The notes under the pieces are model-generated. The model did no database searches. It was given only the letters and a program-made list of their open reading frames with translations, and was not told where the DNA came from. From SHLQ01 sp964610745 (lineage in GTDB: Bacteria; Actinomycetota; Acidimicrobiia; Acidimicrobiales; SHLQ01): DNA of 35,580 nucleotides. The translations under genes and the position numbers were made by a program. Below are positions 23,054-29,455 of the stretch, in pieces; within the stretch, counting starts at the first letter, position 1; each line of letters begins with the position of its first letter. The DNA lies in contig CAZSYL010000038.1 of NCBI GenBank assembly GCA_964610745.1, positions 1 through 35,580 on the forward strand. The letters run 5' to 3'.

Positions 23054-24471
23054 GTAGGCACCACCATGATGCGGAGGTTGTTGGTGACCTTTGCACCGAC
23101 ACCATCACCGCCGAGCACCGCGACCTGATCTCCAGGTCGAACATGACCTTCTTCGGTGGCGACCTTCATTGCTTCGAGCATCATCTCTTCGCGCGAACCA
23201 CCGACACGCAAGAACAGCGGTGTCGTACCCCAGCTCATGGTTAGCTGGTTCACCGTCGTGGTGTTTGTGCTGAGACCAAGGATTGGGGTCTCGGGCCGGA
23301 AACGAGCCATCTGGCGGACCGTGAAGCCCGTTCCCGAGATGCAGATGATCGCAGCGACGTTGAGCTCGGTAACTGCACGCCAGGTCGCCACCGTCATTGC
23401 ATCGGTCACGTTGTGGCCGGTGTCGGCCTCGAGCCGCAACGCAGTGACGTTGTTGGCCCAGGCCTCGTGGTCAAAGACCTCGTCTGCCTTGCGAGCAATC
23501 CGTCCCATTGTTCGCACGACATTTACTGGATCGACTCCGACGGCGGTTTCTCCCGAGAGCATGACGGCACTCGTTCCATCCCAGACGGCGTTCGCCACGT
23601 CCGATGCCTCGGCGCGGGTTGGAGCGGGAGCGGTGATCATTGATTCGAGCATCTGAGTTGCGGTGATCACGGGTTTGCCAAGCGAAATGCATCGCTTGAT
23701 GATCTGCTTTTGGGTGATCGGGAGGTCCTCGATCGGCAGTTCGTTGCCGAGGTCTCCACGAGCGACCATGACGGCTCCAGAAGCTTGGATAATTCCGTCG
23801 AGGTTGGCAACGGCGGAGCGGGTTTCGATCTTTGCGACCAACAACGGACCGCTCGGATGAGGTTCGGTGCCAACACGGCGCATGTCGTGGGCAGACTTGA
23901 CGAAGCTGACCGCAAGCATGTCGATGCCGACGTCAACAAACGCGTCGGCAAGCTTGAGGTCGTAGTCGGTTGGAGTTGACAGCACGAGCTTGTCGGCCGG
24001 TACGTGCACTCCGGGCTTCCCGGACAGCTTGCCCGCGTTCACGACCGTGGTCGTCAGCACGTCGGAGGTCGTGTTTGTGACTTCAAGTACCAGGCGGCCA
24101 TCACCGATGACGATGCGGTCGCCAATGGCATAATTCGAGCACATGCCGTCGTAGTCGACTTCGATGACCTCCCTGGTGGACTTGTCTTCGCCAGTGCGGA
24201 CCTCGACCGTGTCGCCAATTTCGAAAACGGTGTCATCTTTGAACTCGGCCACCCGGACTTTGGGGCCGGGAAGGTCACCGAGGATGCCCACATAGCGGTT
24301 CTCTTCGAGGGCGATACGACGGACGGCGTCAAACCGCTCCATTCCGTCGTCGAGAGAGCCATGAGACAGGTTGATTCGGGCCACGTCCACGCCGGCGCGG
24401 ATAATGCCGCGGAGAACCTTGTCGTCGTCGGTGGCTGGTCCGAGGCTTGCAATGAGCTTGGTGCGTCGCAT
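23050..24471 (-). CDS. pyk: Pyruvate kinase
   Basis: A 473-residue glycolytic enzyme converting phosphoenolpyruvate and ADP to pyruvate and ATP. The start RRTKLIASLGPATDDD, GVDVARINLSHGS, ILGDLPGPKVRV, MVARGDLGNELPIEDLPITQ, KPVITATQMLESM and the DGTSAVMLSGETAVG signature are all present and in order. The C-terminal domain (about 350-473) is complete, and the length is standard for bacterial type II enzymes. A TAGCCT box lies nine bases before ATG 24471. It heads a likely pyk-DUF3151-mobA operon. Confidence 0.97.
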   Translation of the reverse strand: MRRTKLIASLGPATDDDKVLRGIIRAGVDVARINLSHGSLDDGMERFDAVRRIALEENRYVGILGDLPGPKVRVAEFKDDTVFEIGDTVEVRTGEDKSTREVIEVDYDGMCSNYAIGDRIVIGDGRLVLEVTNTTSDVLTTTVVNAGKLSGKPGVHVPADKLVLSTPTDYDLKLADAFVDVGIDMLAVSFVKSAHDMRRVGTEPHPSGPLLVAKIETRSAVANLDGIIQASGAVMVARGDLGNELPIEDLPITQKQIIKRCISLGKPVITATQMLESMITAPAPTRAEASDVANAVWDGTSAVMLSGETAVGVDPVNVVRTMGRIARKADEVFDHEAWANNVTALRLEADTGHNVTDAMTVATWRAVTELNVAAIICISGTGFTVRQMARFRPETPILGLSTNTTTVNQLTMSWGTTPLFLRVGGSREEMMLEAMKVATEEGHVRPGDQVAVLGGDGVGAKVTNNLRIMVVPT

Positions 24472-24480
24472 AAGGGATTC

Positions 24481-24486
24481 AGGCTA
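24481..24486 (-). promoter_or_regulatory. Probable -10 box (TAGCCT) for pyk
   Basis: TAGCCT on the minus strand lies nine bases before ATG 24471, slightly further than the leaderless spacing seen elsewhere. The identical hexamer serves the divergent glycerophosphodiesterase gene at 24627. Confidence 0.38.
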
Positions 24487-24626
24487 CTCGGCACATCGAC
24501 CTGCGCGTTCGACTCTCAGGGGTTATCACGAGCCGTTTATGACACACCGTTAGGAGTTTCTTTGTGCGTGTTCGAGCGCCTCGTCGGGACCGTTCGAGGG
24601 TGCAGAAACTTTCGTCGCCTTCGGCC

Positions 24627-24632
24627 TAGCCT
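24627..24632 (+). promoter_or_regulatory. Probable -10 box (TAGCCT) for the glycerophosphodiesterase gene
   Basis: TAGCCT is followed by seven bases (gtcgaac) and the ATG at 24640, a leaderless arrangement without a Shine-Dalgarno. It sets the start against a much longer in-frame extension that overlaps pyk. Confidence 0.48.
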
Positions 24633-24639
24633 GTCGAAC

Positions 24640-25398
24640 ATGTCCGCGCATCCCTACCTCGATCACACCGGACCGCTCGCGATTGCACATCGTGGTGGAG
24701 CACTCGAAACGGTCGAGAACACCCGAGAGGCGTTCGCGTACGCCACCGAGGTTGGGTTCCGCTACCTCGAAACAGACGCACAGCTCACGCGAGACGGTGT
24801 CGTGGTTGCCTTTCACGATGACGAAGTGGACCGTGTGAGCAGAGAGACCGGCAAGATCAATACCTGGGACTGGGGCGACCTTCAGCAGCTCCAAATCAAC
24901 GGTACGGGCACCTTGATCTCCATTGCGGATCTACTCGAGCAGTATCCGTCGATCCGATTCAATATCGATGCGAAATCAGATGAGGTGGTCGAACCGTTGC
25001 TTGCCGTTCTAGAGAGTCTCGAGGCGTTTGACCGGGTGTGTGTTGGCTCATTTCGTGACGATCGGCTGCGTCTCGCTCGGTCGGCACGAGAACCGGGAGA
25101 AGTGTGTACATCGTTTGGACCCCGAGGGACCCTGCGTTGTGTGTTGTCGAGCTTTGGGCTTCCCGTCGAACTGCCGGAGGGTTATGCCTTACAACTTCCC
25201 ACCCACTTTCGCGGTATCCCGCTCCTGACCTCGAGACTGATCGACCATGCCCATGAGGTTGGCCTGGTCGTACACGCCTGGACGATCGACGACGAGGCTG
25301 AGATGAACAGGTTGCTCGATCTCGGGATCGACGGGATCATGACCGACCGTCCAACGCTGTTGAGCTCGGTCTTTGCGGCACGAGGACTCGCACTCTGA
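24640..25398 (+). CDS. Glycerophosphodiester phosphodiesterase (GDPD family)
   Basis: A 252-residue TIM-barrel enzyme that hydrolyses glycerophosphodiesters, products of phospholipid turnover, to glycerol 3-phosphate and an alcohol. Catalytic residues are visible: H17-R18 in AIAHRGGALETVENTREAF, E44 and D46 in YLETDAQLTRDG, and H59-D60 in VAFHDDEVDRV. The ending VHAWTIDDEAEMNRLLDLG then GIDGIMTDRPTLL is the classic GDPD C-terminus. No signal peptide is present, so it is probably cytoplasmic, like UgpQ. The start ATG 24640 is fixed by the -10 box and by the HR motif lying 17 residues in. Confidence 0.93.
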   Translation: MSAHPYLDHTGPLAIAHRGGALETVENTREAFAYATEVGFRYLETDAQLTRDGVVVAFHDDEVDRVSRETGKINTWDWGDLQQLQINGTGTLISIADLLEQYPSIRFNIDAKSDEVVEPLLAVLESLEAFDRVCVGSFRDDRLRLARSAREPGEVCTSFGPRGTLRCVLSSFGLPVELPEGYALQLPTHFRGIPLLTSRLIDHAHEVGLVVHAWTIDDEAEMNRLLDLGIDGIMTDRPTLLSSVFAARGLAL

Positions 25399-25423
25399 GC
25401 AGTATGAGCGGGTTTGTGTCCGC

Positions 25424-25429
25424 TACGGT
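25424..25429 (+). promoter_or_regulatory. Probable -10 box (TACGGT) for the zinc-ribbon gene
   Basis: TACGGT is followed by six bases and ATG 25436, a leaderless arrangement. The flanking GCTACGGTG is identical to the box upstream of hxlR at 15291. Confidence 0.42.
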
Positions 25430-25435
25430 GGCCGT

Positions 25436-25630
25436 ATGGAAGATGCCGACGTTCTGTTCTGCCCGCGTTGTGGTGGCGACCTTGCCGAGCGCGAGTTCTA
25501 CGGGGTATGCGCCCGATGTGCGGACACGCTCCGCGCTACCTATGACGGCAGTCCGCGAAGTGACGTGGAAGCAGCGGCCTACGAGCCGAAAATGAACGTC
25601 ACGCCGAACGCCGTTGCCTCGAAGGAGTAA
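25436..25630 (+). CDS. Small zinc-ribbon protein
   Basis: A 64-residue protein with two CxxC knuckles, C9/C12 (FCPRCGGDL) and C25/C28 (VCARCADTL), separated by 12 residues, a zinc ribbon. The C-terminal half is low in structure. The role is unknown; such proteins can bind nucleic acid or act as scaffolds. ATG 25436 is set by the -10 box six bases upstream. The gene ends 20 bases before the tandem repeat region and 230 bases before the next gene. Confidence 0.7.
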   Translation: MEDADVLFCPRCGGDLAEREFYGVCARCADTLRATYDGSPRSDVEAAAYEPKMNVTPNAVASKE

Positions 25631-25649
25631 CGAACGGTGGCCAAGGCCA

Positions 25650-25841
25650 GAGTACCGAGCATGAGTAGTCACGGTTTCGCGGTTCTCGGCCGGGAGTGCC
25701 GAGCNNNNNNNNNNNNNNNNNNNNNNNNNNNNNNNNNNNNNNNNNNNNNNNNNNNNNNNNNNNNNNNNNNNNNNNNNNNNNNNNNNNNNNNNNNNNNNNN
25801 NNNNGTCACGGTTTCGCGGTTCTCGGCCGGGAGTGCCGAGC
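25650..25841. repeat. 44-bp tandem repeat array interrupted by an assembly gap
   Basis: A unit beginning GAGTRCCGAGC starts at 25650 and again at 25694 (period 44). After the gap, the 37 bases at 25805-25841 are identical to 25668-25704. Each unit holds a dyad, CTCGGC and GCCGAG separated by seven bases (25685-25703). The real copy number is unknown. The region lies between the zinc-ribbon gene and the membrane-protein gene, and 44 is not a multiple of three, so it is unlikely to be coding. Confidence 0.75.
25705..25804. other. Assembly gap (100 N)
   Basis: Exactly 100 N, a conventional placeholder for a gap of unknown size, flanked on both sides by the same 37-base sequence. The reading across it is not reliable. 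Confidence 0.99.
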
Positions 25842-25859
25842 GTGTCGGGAGGGCCGAGC

Positions 25860-26141
25860 GTGACAGAGGTCGCTGCGGCCGCGCTTTGGGTCGCGATTGC
25901 CAGCATCCCTTTGGTGTTTGTTGGGGTGACGTTCCTCCATGCAGCACAACGACCGCAATGGGTGTGGATGTTGGCAGGACGAACTCAGATTGTCTGGCTA
26001 GCGACCCTGTTGATCGGGAGCGCTGTCGTACCTATCGGGATTCCCGCGGCGATCTACTACCTCTGCAAAGTGCGCCCAACACTCATAGGCCTTGAAAAGG
26101 GCGACATGTCAGATCTTATGGACGCCGGCGAAGCGAGCTGA
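25860..26141 (+). CDS. Two-helix membrane protein, function unknown
   Basis: A 93-residue membrane protein. TM1 is at about 6-26 (AALWVAIASIPLVFVGVTF) and TM2 at about 45-68 (VWLATLLIGSAVVPIGIPAA), joined by a basic, Trp-rich loop (AAQRPQWVWMLAGRTQ). The C-terminal 25 residues are polar. The loop-and-helix layout recalls DUF2516-like actinobacterial proteins, without confirmation. The start is GTG at 25860: a strong Shine-Dalgarno, GGGAGGG at 25847-25853, lies six bases upstream, immediately after the last repeat copy. An upstream in-frame ATG at 25833 is less likely since it would precede that site. Confidence 0.72.
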   Translation: MTEVAAAALWVAIASIPLVFVGVTFLHAAQRPQWVWMLAGRTQIVWLATLLIGSAVVPIGIPAAIYYLCKVRPTLIGLEKGDMSDLMDAGEAS

Positions 26142-26182
26142 ACCATTCGTTGGTGCAGCAATTGTTCAAAACCGGCGATGCC

Positions 26183-26204
26183 CGCCTCGGCGAGAGCCGA
26201 GGCG
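26183..26204. terminator. Bidirectional hairpin between convergent genes
   Basis: A perfect nine-base stem, CGCCTCGGC with GCCGAGGCG, closes a GAGA (GNRA) tetraloop in the 102-bp space between the membrane-protein gene and cvnD. There is no U tract on either strand; strong U-less hairpins are frequent terminators in actinobacteria. Confidence 0.6.
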
Positions 26205-26243
26205 AGACATCGTCCAAGCGTTTTGACTGGTTGAGCGAGCTGC

Positions 26244-26843
26244 TTAGAACTGTGCTCGCACAAGCGCGTGCTCGACGAGCTCAAGCAACGTTGCTTTCGT
26301 GCTCTCGCGATCGCGGGCGTCGGTGCTGACGATCGGAACATCGTCTGGCAGGTCGAGACCTTCGCGTACCTCTTCAATCGAGTGGTGTAGATCTCCATGG
26401 AAGGCATTGATCGCGACCACGAACGGCACTTGTGCCTGTTCGAAGTACTCGACCGCACCGAAGGAGTCCTCGAAGCGGCGGGTATCGAGAATCACGACGG
26501 CGCCAATCGCGCCGCGAGTGAGCTCATCCCACATGAACCTGAAGCGGTCCTGGCCAGGAGTACCAAAGAGATACAGGACCAATTCGTCACCGAGGCCGAC
26601 GCGACCGAAGTCCATCGCAACCGTGGTGGACTTCTTGGCGCTTGCATCACCTTCGTTGTCGACGTCGGCACTCACGGTGGTGAGCGCTGCTTCAGTCGTC
26701 AGTGGATCAATCTCAGAGATCGACCCGACGAAGGTCGTCTTGCCGACGGCATAACCGCCCGCAACAACGATCTTGACTGGGAGCGGAACCGACTCAGACG
26801 AAGTGTCTTCGGCGGATTGGAAGCTAGAGTCGACGGAGACCAT
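26244..26843 (-). CDS. cvnD: Conservon Ras-like small GTPase (CvnD)
   Basis: A 199-residue cytoplasmic GTPase-like protein, the last member of the conservon. Motifs are G1 VAGGYAVGKTTFVGS (P-loop 29-37), a TTVAMDFG switch segment (73-80), G3 FGTPGQDRFRFMW (94-101), and VAINAFHGD (about 143-151) in place of the usual NKxD. That weak G4 motif is typical of this prokaryotic family (PF03029-like). It may cycle between nucleotide states controlled by CvnB or CvnC. The ATG at 26843 overlaps cvnC by 20 bases. Confidence 0.92.
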   Translation of the reverse strand: MVSVDSSFQSAEDTSSESVPLPVKIVVAGGYAVGKTTFVGSISEIDPLTTEAALTTVSADVDNEGDASAKKSTTVAMDFGRVGLGDELVLYLFGTPGQDRFRFMWDELTRGAIGAVVILDTRRFEDSFGAVEYFEQAQVPFVVAINAFHGDLHHSIEEVREGLDLPDDVPIVSTDARDRESTKATLLELVEHALVRAQF

Positions 26844-27198
26844 CGCGGACCCTTTCCAGGAGAGCAGTGTCGGCTTTGACCGTCATTGCTTTGGTTTGTA
26901 CATGACCTTCGACACTGAGATCGCCTACCAACACACGGATGGCACCGATCGGAAGTCGGAGATGCGCTGAGAGTTCAGCGACTGCTATCGGATTTTCTGC
27001 AAGTTTGAGGATGTCGCGTCGTTCGAACGCGATGAGCTGGAGGTTTTCTCGTCCTCTGGGCGTCGTGCGCACCAGAGCCTCAAAGGGGATGTCGACGTCG
27101 ACCCGCGTGCGACCACCGGTAACCGCATAAGGCGGTACACGGAGTCGAGGCCGGGTCTGGCCGTCGCTCTGCTCCTGGCTAACGTCGTAGGCGGTCAT
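26824..27198 (-). CDS. cvnC: Conservon DUF742 protein (CvnC)
   Basis: A 124-residue protein with the DUF742 signature: RPRLRVPPYAVTGGRTR at about 17-33, LVRTTPRGRENLQLIAFERR, then IAVAELSAHLRLPIGAIRVLVGDL, a winged-helix-like helix-turn-helix. It bridges the sensor and roadblock proteins to the GTPase in Streptomyces conservons. The ATG at 27198 overlaps the cvnB stop (ATGA), and its end overlaps the cvnD start. It has no membrane segment. Confidence 0.92.
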   Translation of the reverse strand: MTAYDVSQEQSDGQTRPRLRVPPYAVTGGRTRVDVDIPFEALVRTTPRGRENLQLIAFERRDILKLAENPIAVAELSAHLRLPIGAIRVLVGDLSVEGHVQTKAMTVKADTALLERVRDGLRRL

Positions 27199-27605
27199 CG
27201 TGGCAAGGCACTCACAAGCTTTGCTCGGAGCTCAGGGGTGAGTACACGTCCGGCCTTCTCAACCAGGACCGCCATCTCATATCCCACGAATCCAATGTCG
27301 CACGAGGCTTCTGCGACGACACCAAGTGCGGAGCCGTCGCTGACGCCCGTGACGAGCAACAATGCGTTGTCCATCTCGACGATGACTTCGTTGACGCGGC
27401 CACCACCGAACCGACCAGCTGCGCCATAGGCGAGGCCGATCAGCCCGGATGCGACTGCGGCAAAGCGGTCACCGCCGGCACGATCGAGACCGTTCGACAT
27501 GGCCATCAAGAGACCATCCGATGAAACCACGATGGCCTCAACGACCCCGGGGGTTTGGTCAACAAAGCTGGAAATCAACCAGCTGACATCTTCTACCTGA
27601 GTCAT
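27195..27605 (-). CDS. cvnB: Conservon roadblock/LC7 protein (CvnB)
   Basis: A 136-residue roadblock/LC7-domain protein. The core is DVSWLISSFVDQTPGVVEAI, VVSSDGLLMAMSNGLDR, AAVASGLIGLAYGAAGRFGGG, and VIVEMDNALLLVTGVSDGS. Roadblock proteins are often GTPase regulators (MglB-like), and in conservons CvnB pairs with the GTPase CvnD. The ATG at 27605 overlaps the cvnA TAA by one base (TAATG), and the stop overlaps cvnC (ATGA), so the genes are translationally coupled. Confidence 0.93.
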   Translation of the reverse strand: MTQVEDVSWLISSFVDQTPGVVEAIVVSSDGLLMAMSNGLDRAGGDRFAAVASGLIGLAYGAAGRFGGGRVNEVIVEMDNALLLVTGVSDGSALGVVAEASCDIGFVGYEMAVLVEKAGRVLTPELRAKLVSALPR

Positions 27606-29341
27606 TATTCACCATCCGTTTCAGCAGAGCCGCGGCCCCGCTCCAGTCCCGACTTGTATCGGGACAACATTGACTTAACTTGATCCGGTGACCTCTGCGA
27701 AGGAGCGGTGCGCCCTTCATCGAAGTTCACTGGAGGGGTCGCACTTGGGGCAGTGCGGGTGCGCTTGGTCAGACCGCTGGCAGTTTTGCCAGCGGCGCCG
27801 GTTGCGGTTGCGACAGCGGTTGCTGCCGGTGCTGCTGCTGCTGCGCCGACGAGGGGCGCTGCTGCGACTGGGGCGGGGTCGACGACTGGTGCTGGCGCTT
27901 CAGCGACTGGTGCTGGTGCTGCAAGGTCCGGGATTGGTGCTGGTGCTTCAGCGACCGGTGCTGGTGCAGCGAGGTCCGGGATTGGTGCTGGTGCNNNNNN
28001 NNNNNNNNNNNNNNNNNNNNNNNNNNNNNNNNNNNNNNNNNNNNNNNNNNNNNNNNNNNNNNNNNNNNNNNNNNNNNNNNNNNNNNNNNNNNNNGGTGCT
28101 GCAAGGTCAGGGATTGGTGCCAGCGGTGCAGTCGGCGCCACTGGAGGAGCAATAGGTGCTGCTGTTTCGTTTACTGGCTCGCCGACCTGGCCGGGAACGA
28201 CCTTGCTCCAGGTGTTGACGACCGCCGAAGGAACAGTCACCGTTGCGACGACTCCACCATCTTCGCCGTGATCGAGGCGAACCCGGATTCCAAGCGAATG
28301 TGAAATTCGGCTGACGACCTGAAGCCCGATCGAGTGCGAGATCGTCAATGTGGATGCTGGTGGACGCTCGAGAAGGGTGTTCAGGTTGACGAGTTGATCG
28401 GCTGCGAGGCCGGTTCCGTGGTCGAGGATGGTGATCGTGTAGTCGCCCGTCGCGGTGTTCTGGACGCCGGTGACATCTACTGCGGTGCCAGGAGGCGAGT
28501 GCTGCGCTGCATTCTCCATGAGCTCTGCGAGAAGGTGCGCCATGTCCTGCGCCTTGTGTCCTGCGACGTTGACCTCGTCGAGCGAGATCGGAACGATGCG
28601 ACGGTAGTCCTCGACTTCGCCGATAGCGACGCGGATTATTTCGCGCAGTGCGACCGCTGGGCTGTGACGCTCTGGCGTCTTTGCGTCGGCGAGAACGAGA
28701 AGGCTCTCGGCGTTGCGGTGCATGCGGGTCGCAAGGTGATCGACGCGATACAGAAGGGAAAGTCGATCCGAGTCACGCTCTTCGGCTTCGAGAGTATCGA
28801 TGGCCTCGAGCTGGCGGTCGACGAGCGCCTGGTTGCGGCGTGCGAGGTTCACGAACGTGTCAGAGATGCCGCTCTGAAGGGCAGAGACGTTGTCTCCAAT
28901 TCCGGCTGCGCTTTCACGCACGGCGGTGAGGCCAGACGCAACACTGGCGAAGTCCGGGTCCTCGAACGTGACTGGCTGGCGGGTGTTGGACAACTCCGAA
29001 ATCGGAGCGCCACTCGACAGAGCCTGCCCGAGTCGGGGCAGGTCATCATTGGCGACGGCGAAGGCCTCATCGCGCAATGCTCCGAGCGATGAGCTCAGGG
29101 CGCCGGTGGCTTTCTTCCACATGATGAAGAAGCCAATGGCGGCCAGAACGAACAGGACCAGGCCGATAATCCGATCGCCGATGACTGCTGCGACCAGGAA
29201 CAAGACGAGCGGGATGGCGCCAATAAGCAGCATCGTGTTGCCAACTGGAGCCGGATCGCTCTTCTGAACAGGTCCAGCCGGTGCTGCCAACTCCGTGAGC
29301 TCTGGCGACGCCTCATTTTCGCTGGGTTCTTTTTTGAACAT
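27605..29341 (-). CDS. cvnA: Conservon sensor histidine kinase-like protein (CvnA), with repeat tail broken by a gap
   Basis: The membrane sensor of the conservon, at least 578 residues as drawn. Two membrane helices lie at about 36-54 and 56-74 with almost no extracellular loop. A signalling helix follows, then the dimerisation region RVDHLATRMHRNAESLLVLAD with likely phospho-acceptor H202, N-box ELMENAAQHS (273-282), and G1 DHGTG (307-311). After about residue 375 the tail is low-complexity: a 16-residue unit APAPIPDLAAPAPVAE repeats several times and includes a 100-N gap (27995-28094), so the true length is unknown. The start is ATG 29341 with a GAGG Shine-Dalgarno. Partner cvnB overlaps the stop. 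Confidence 0.9.
   Translation of the reverse strand: MFKKEPSENEASPELTELAAPAGPVQKSDPAPVGNTMLLIGAIPLVLFLVAAVIGDRIIGLVLFVLAAIGFFIMWKKATGALSSSLGALRDEAFAVANDDLPRLGQALSSGAPISELSNTRQPVTFEDPDFASVASGLTAVRESAAGIGDNVSALQSGISDTFVNLARRNQALVDRQLEAIDTLEAEERDSDRLSLLYRVDHLATRMHRNAESLLVLADAKTPERHSPAVALREIIRVAIGEVEDYRRIVPISLDEVNVAGHKAQDMAHLLAELMENAAQHSPPGTAVDVTGVQNTATGDYTITILDHGTGLAADQLVNLNTLLERPPASTLTISHSIGLQVVSRISHSLGIRVRLDHGEDGGVVATVTVPSAVVNTWSKVVPGQVGEPVNETAAPIAPPVAPTAPLAPIPDLAAXXXXXXXXXXXXXXXXXXXXXXXXXXXXXXXXXXAPAPIPDLAAPAPVAEAPAPIPDLAAPAPVAEAPAPVVDPAPVAAAPLVGAAAAAPAATAVATATGAAGKTASGLTKRTRTAPSATPPVNFDEGRTAPSQRSPDQVKSMLSRYKSGLERGRGSAETDGE
27901..28120. repeat. 48-bp coding tandem repeat in cvnA, with assembly gap
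   Basis: Near-identical 48-base units begin at 27901 and 27949, encoding the 16-residue APAPIPDLAAPAPVAE unit on the minus strand. The gap occupies 27995-28094, after which a unit fragment resumes. The units differ at a few third-codon positions, so they are not an assembly duplicate. The copy number is unknown. Confidence 0.85.
27995..28094. other. Assembly gap (100 N) within cvnA
   Basis: Exactly 100 N inside the repeat. The reading frame appears to continue across it, but the length, and therefore the frame, are not verified. Confidence 0.99.
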
Positions 29342-29455
29342 GATTCCCTCGAGATACTTCGTGCGTTACTTCCGACCTATCGGAATTGCACGGAGACAAT
29401 TAAGGGAAATCTCAGGAGAATTGCGCTGAGAGTGTTTGAAATTTTGGTGACGCTG

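Noticed and set aside
25650..25841. CRISPR array suggested by a 37-base identical sequence on either side of the gap
   Set aside because: The visible period is 44 bases with no spacer of unique sequence between the first two units, and no cas gene is present. It is a tandem repeat.
28334..29092. A 252-residue plus-strand ORF opposite cvnA
   Set aside because: The minus strand carries the kinase motifs in frame; the antisense ORF has no family-like content.
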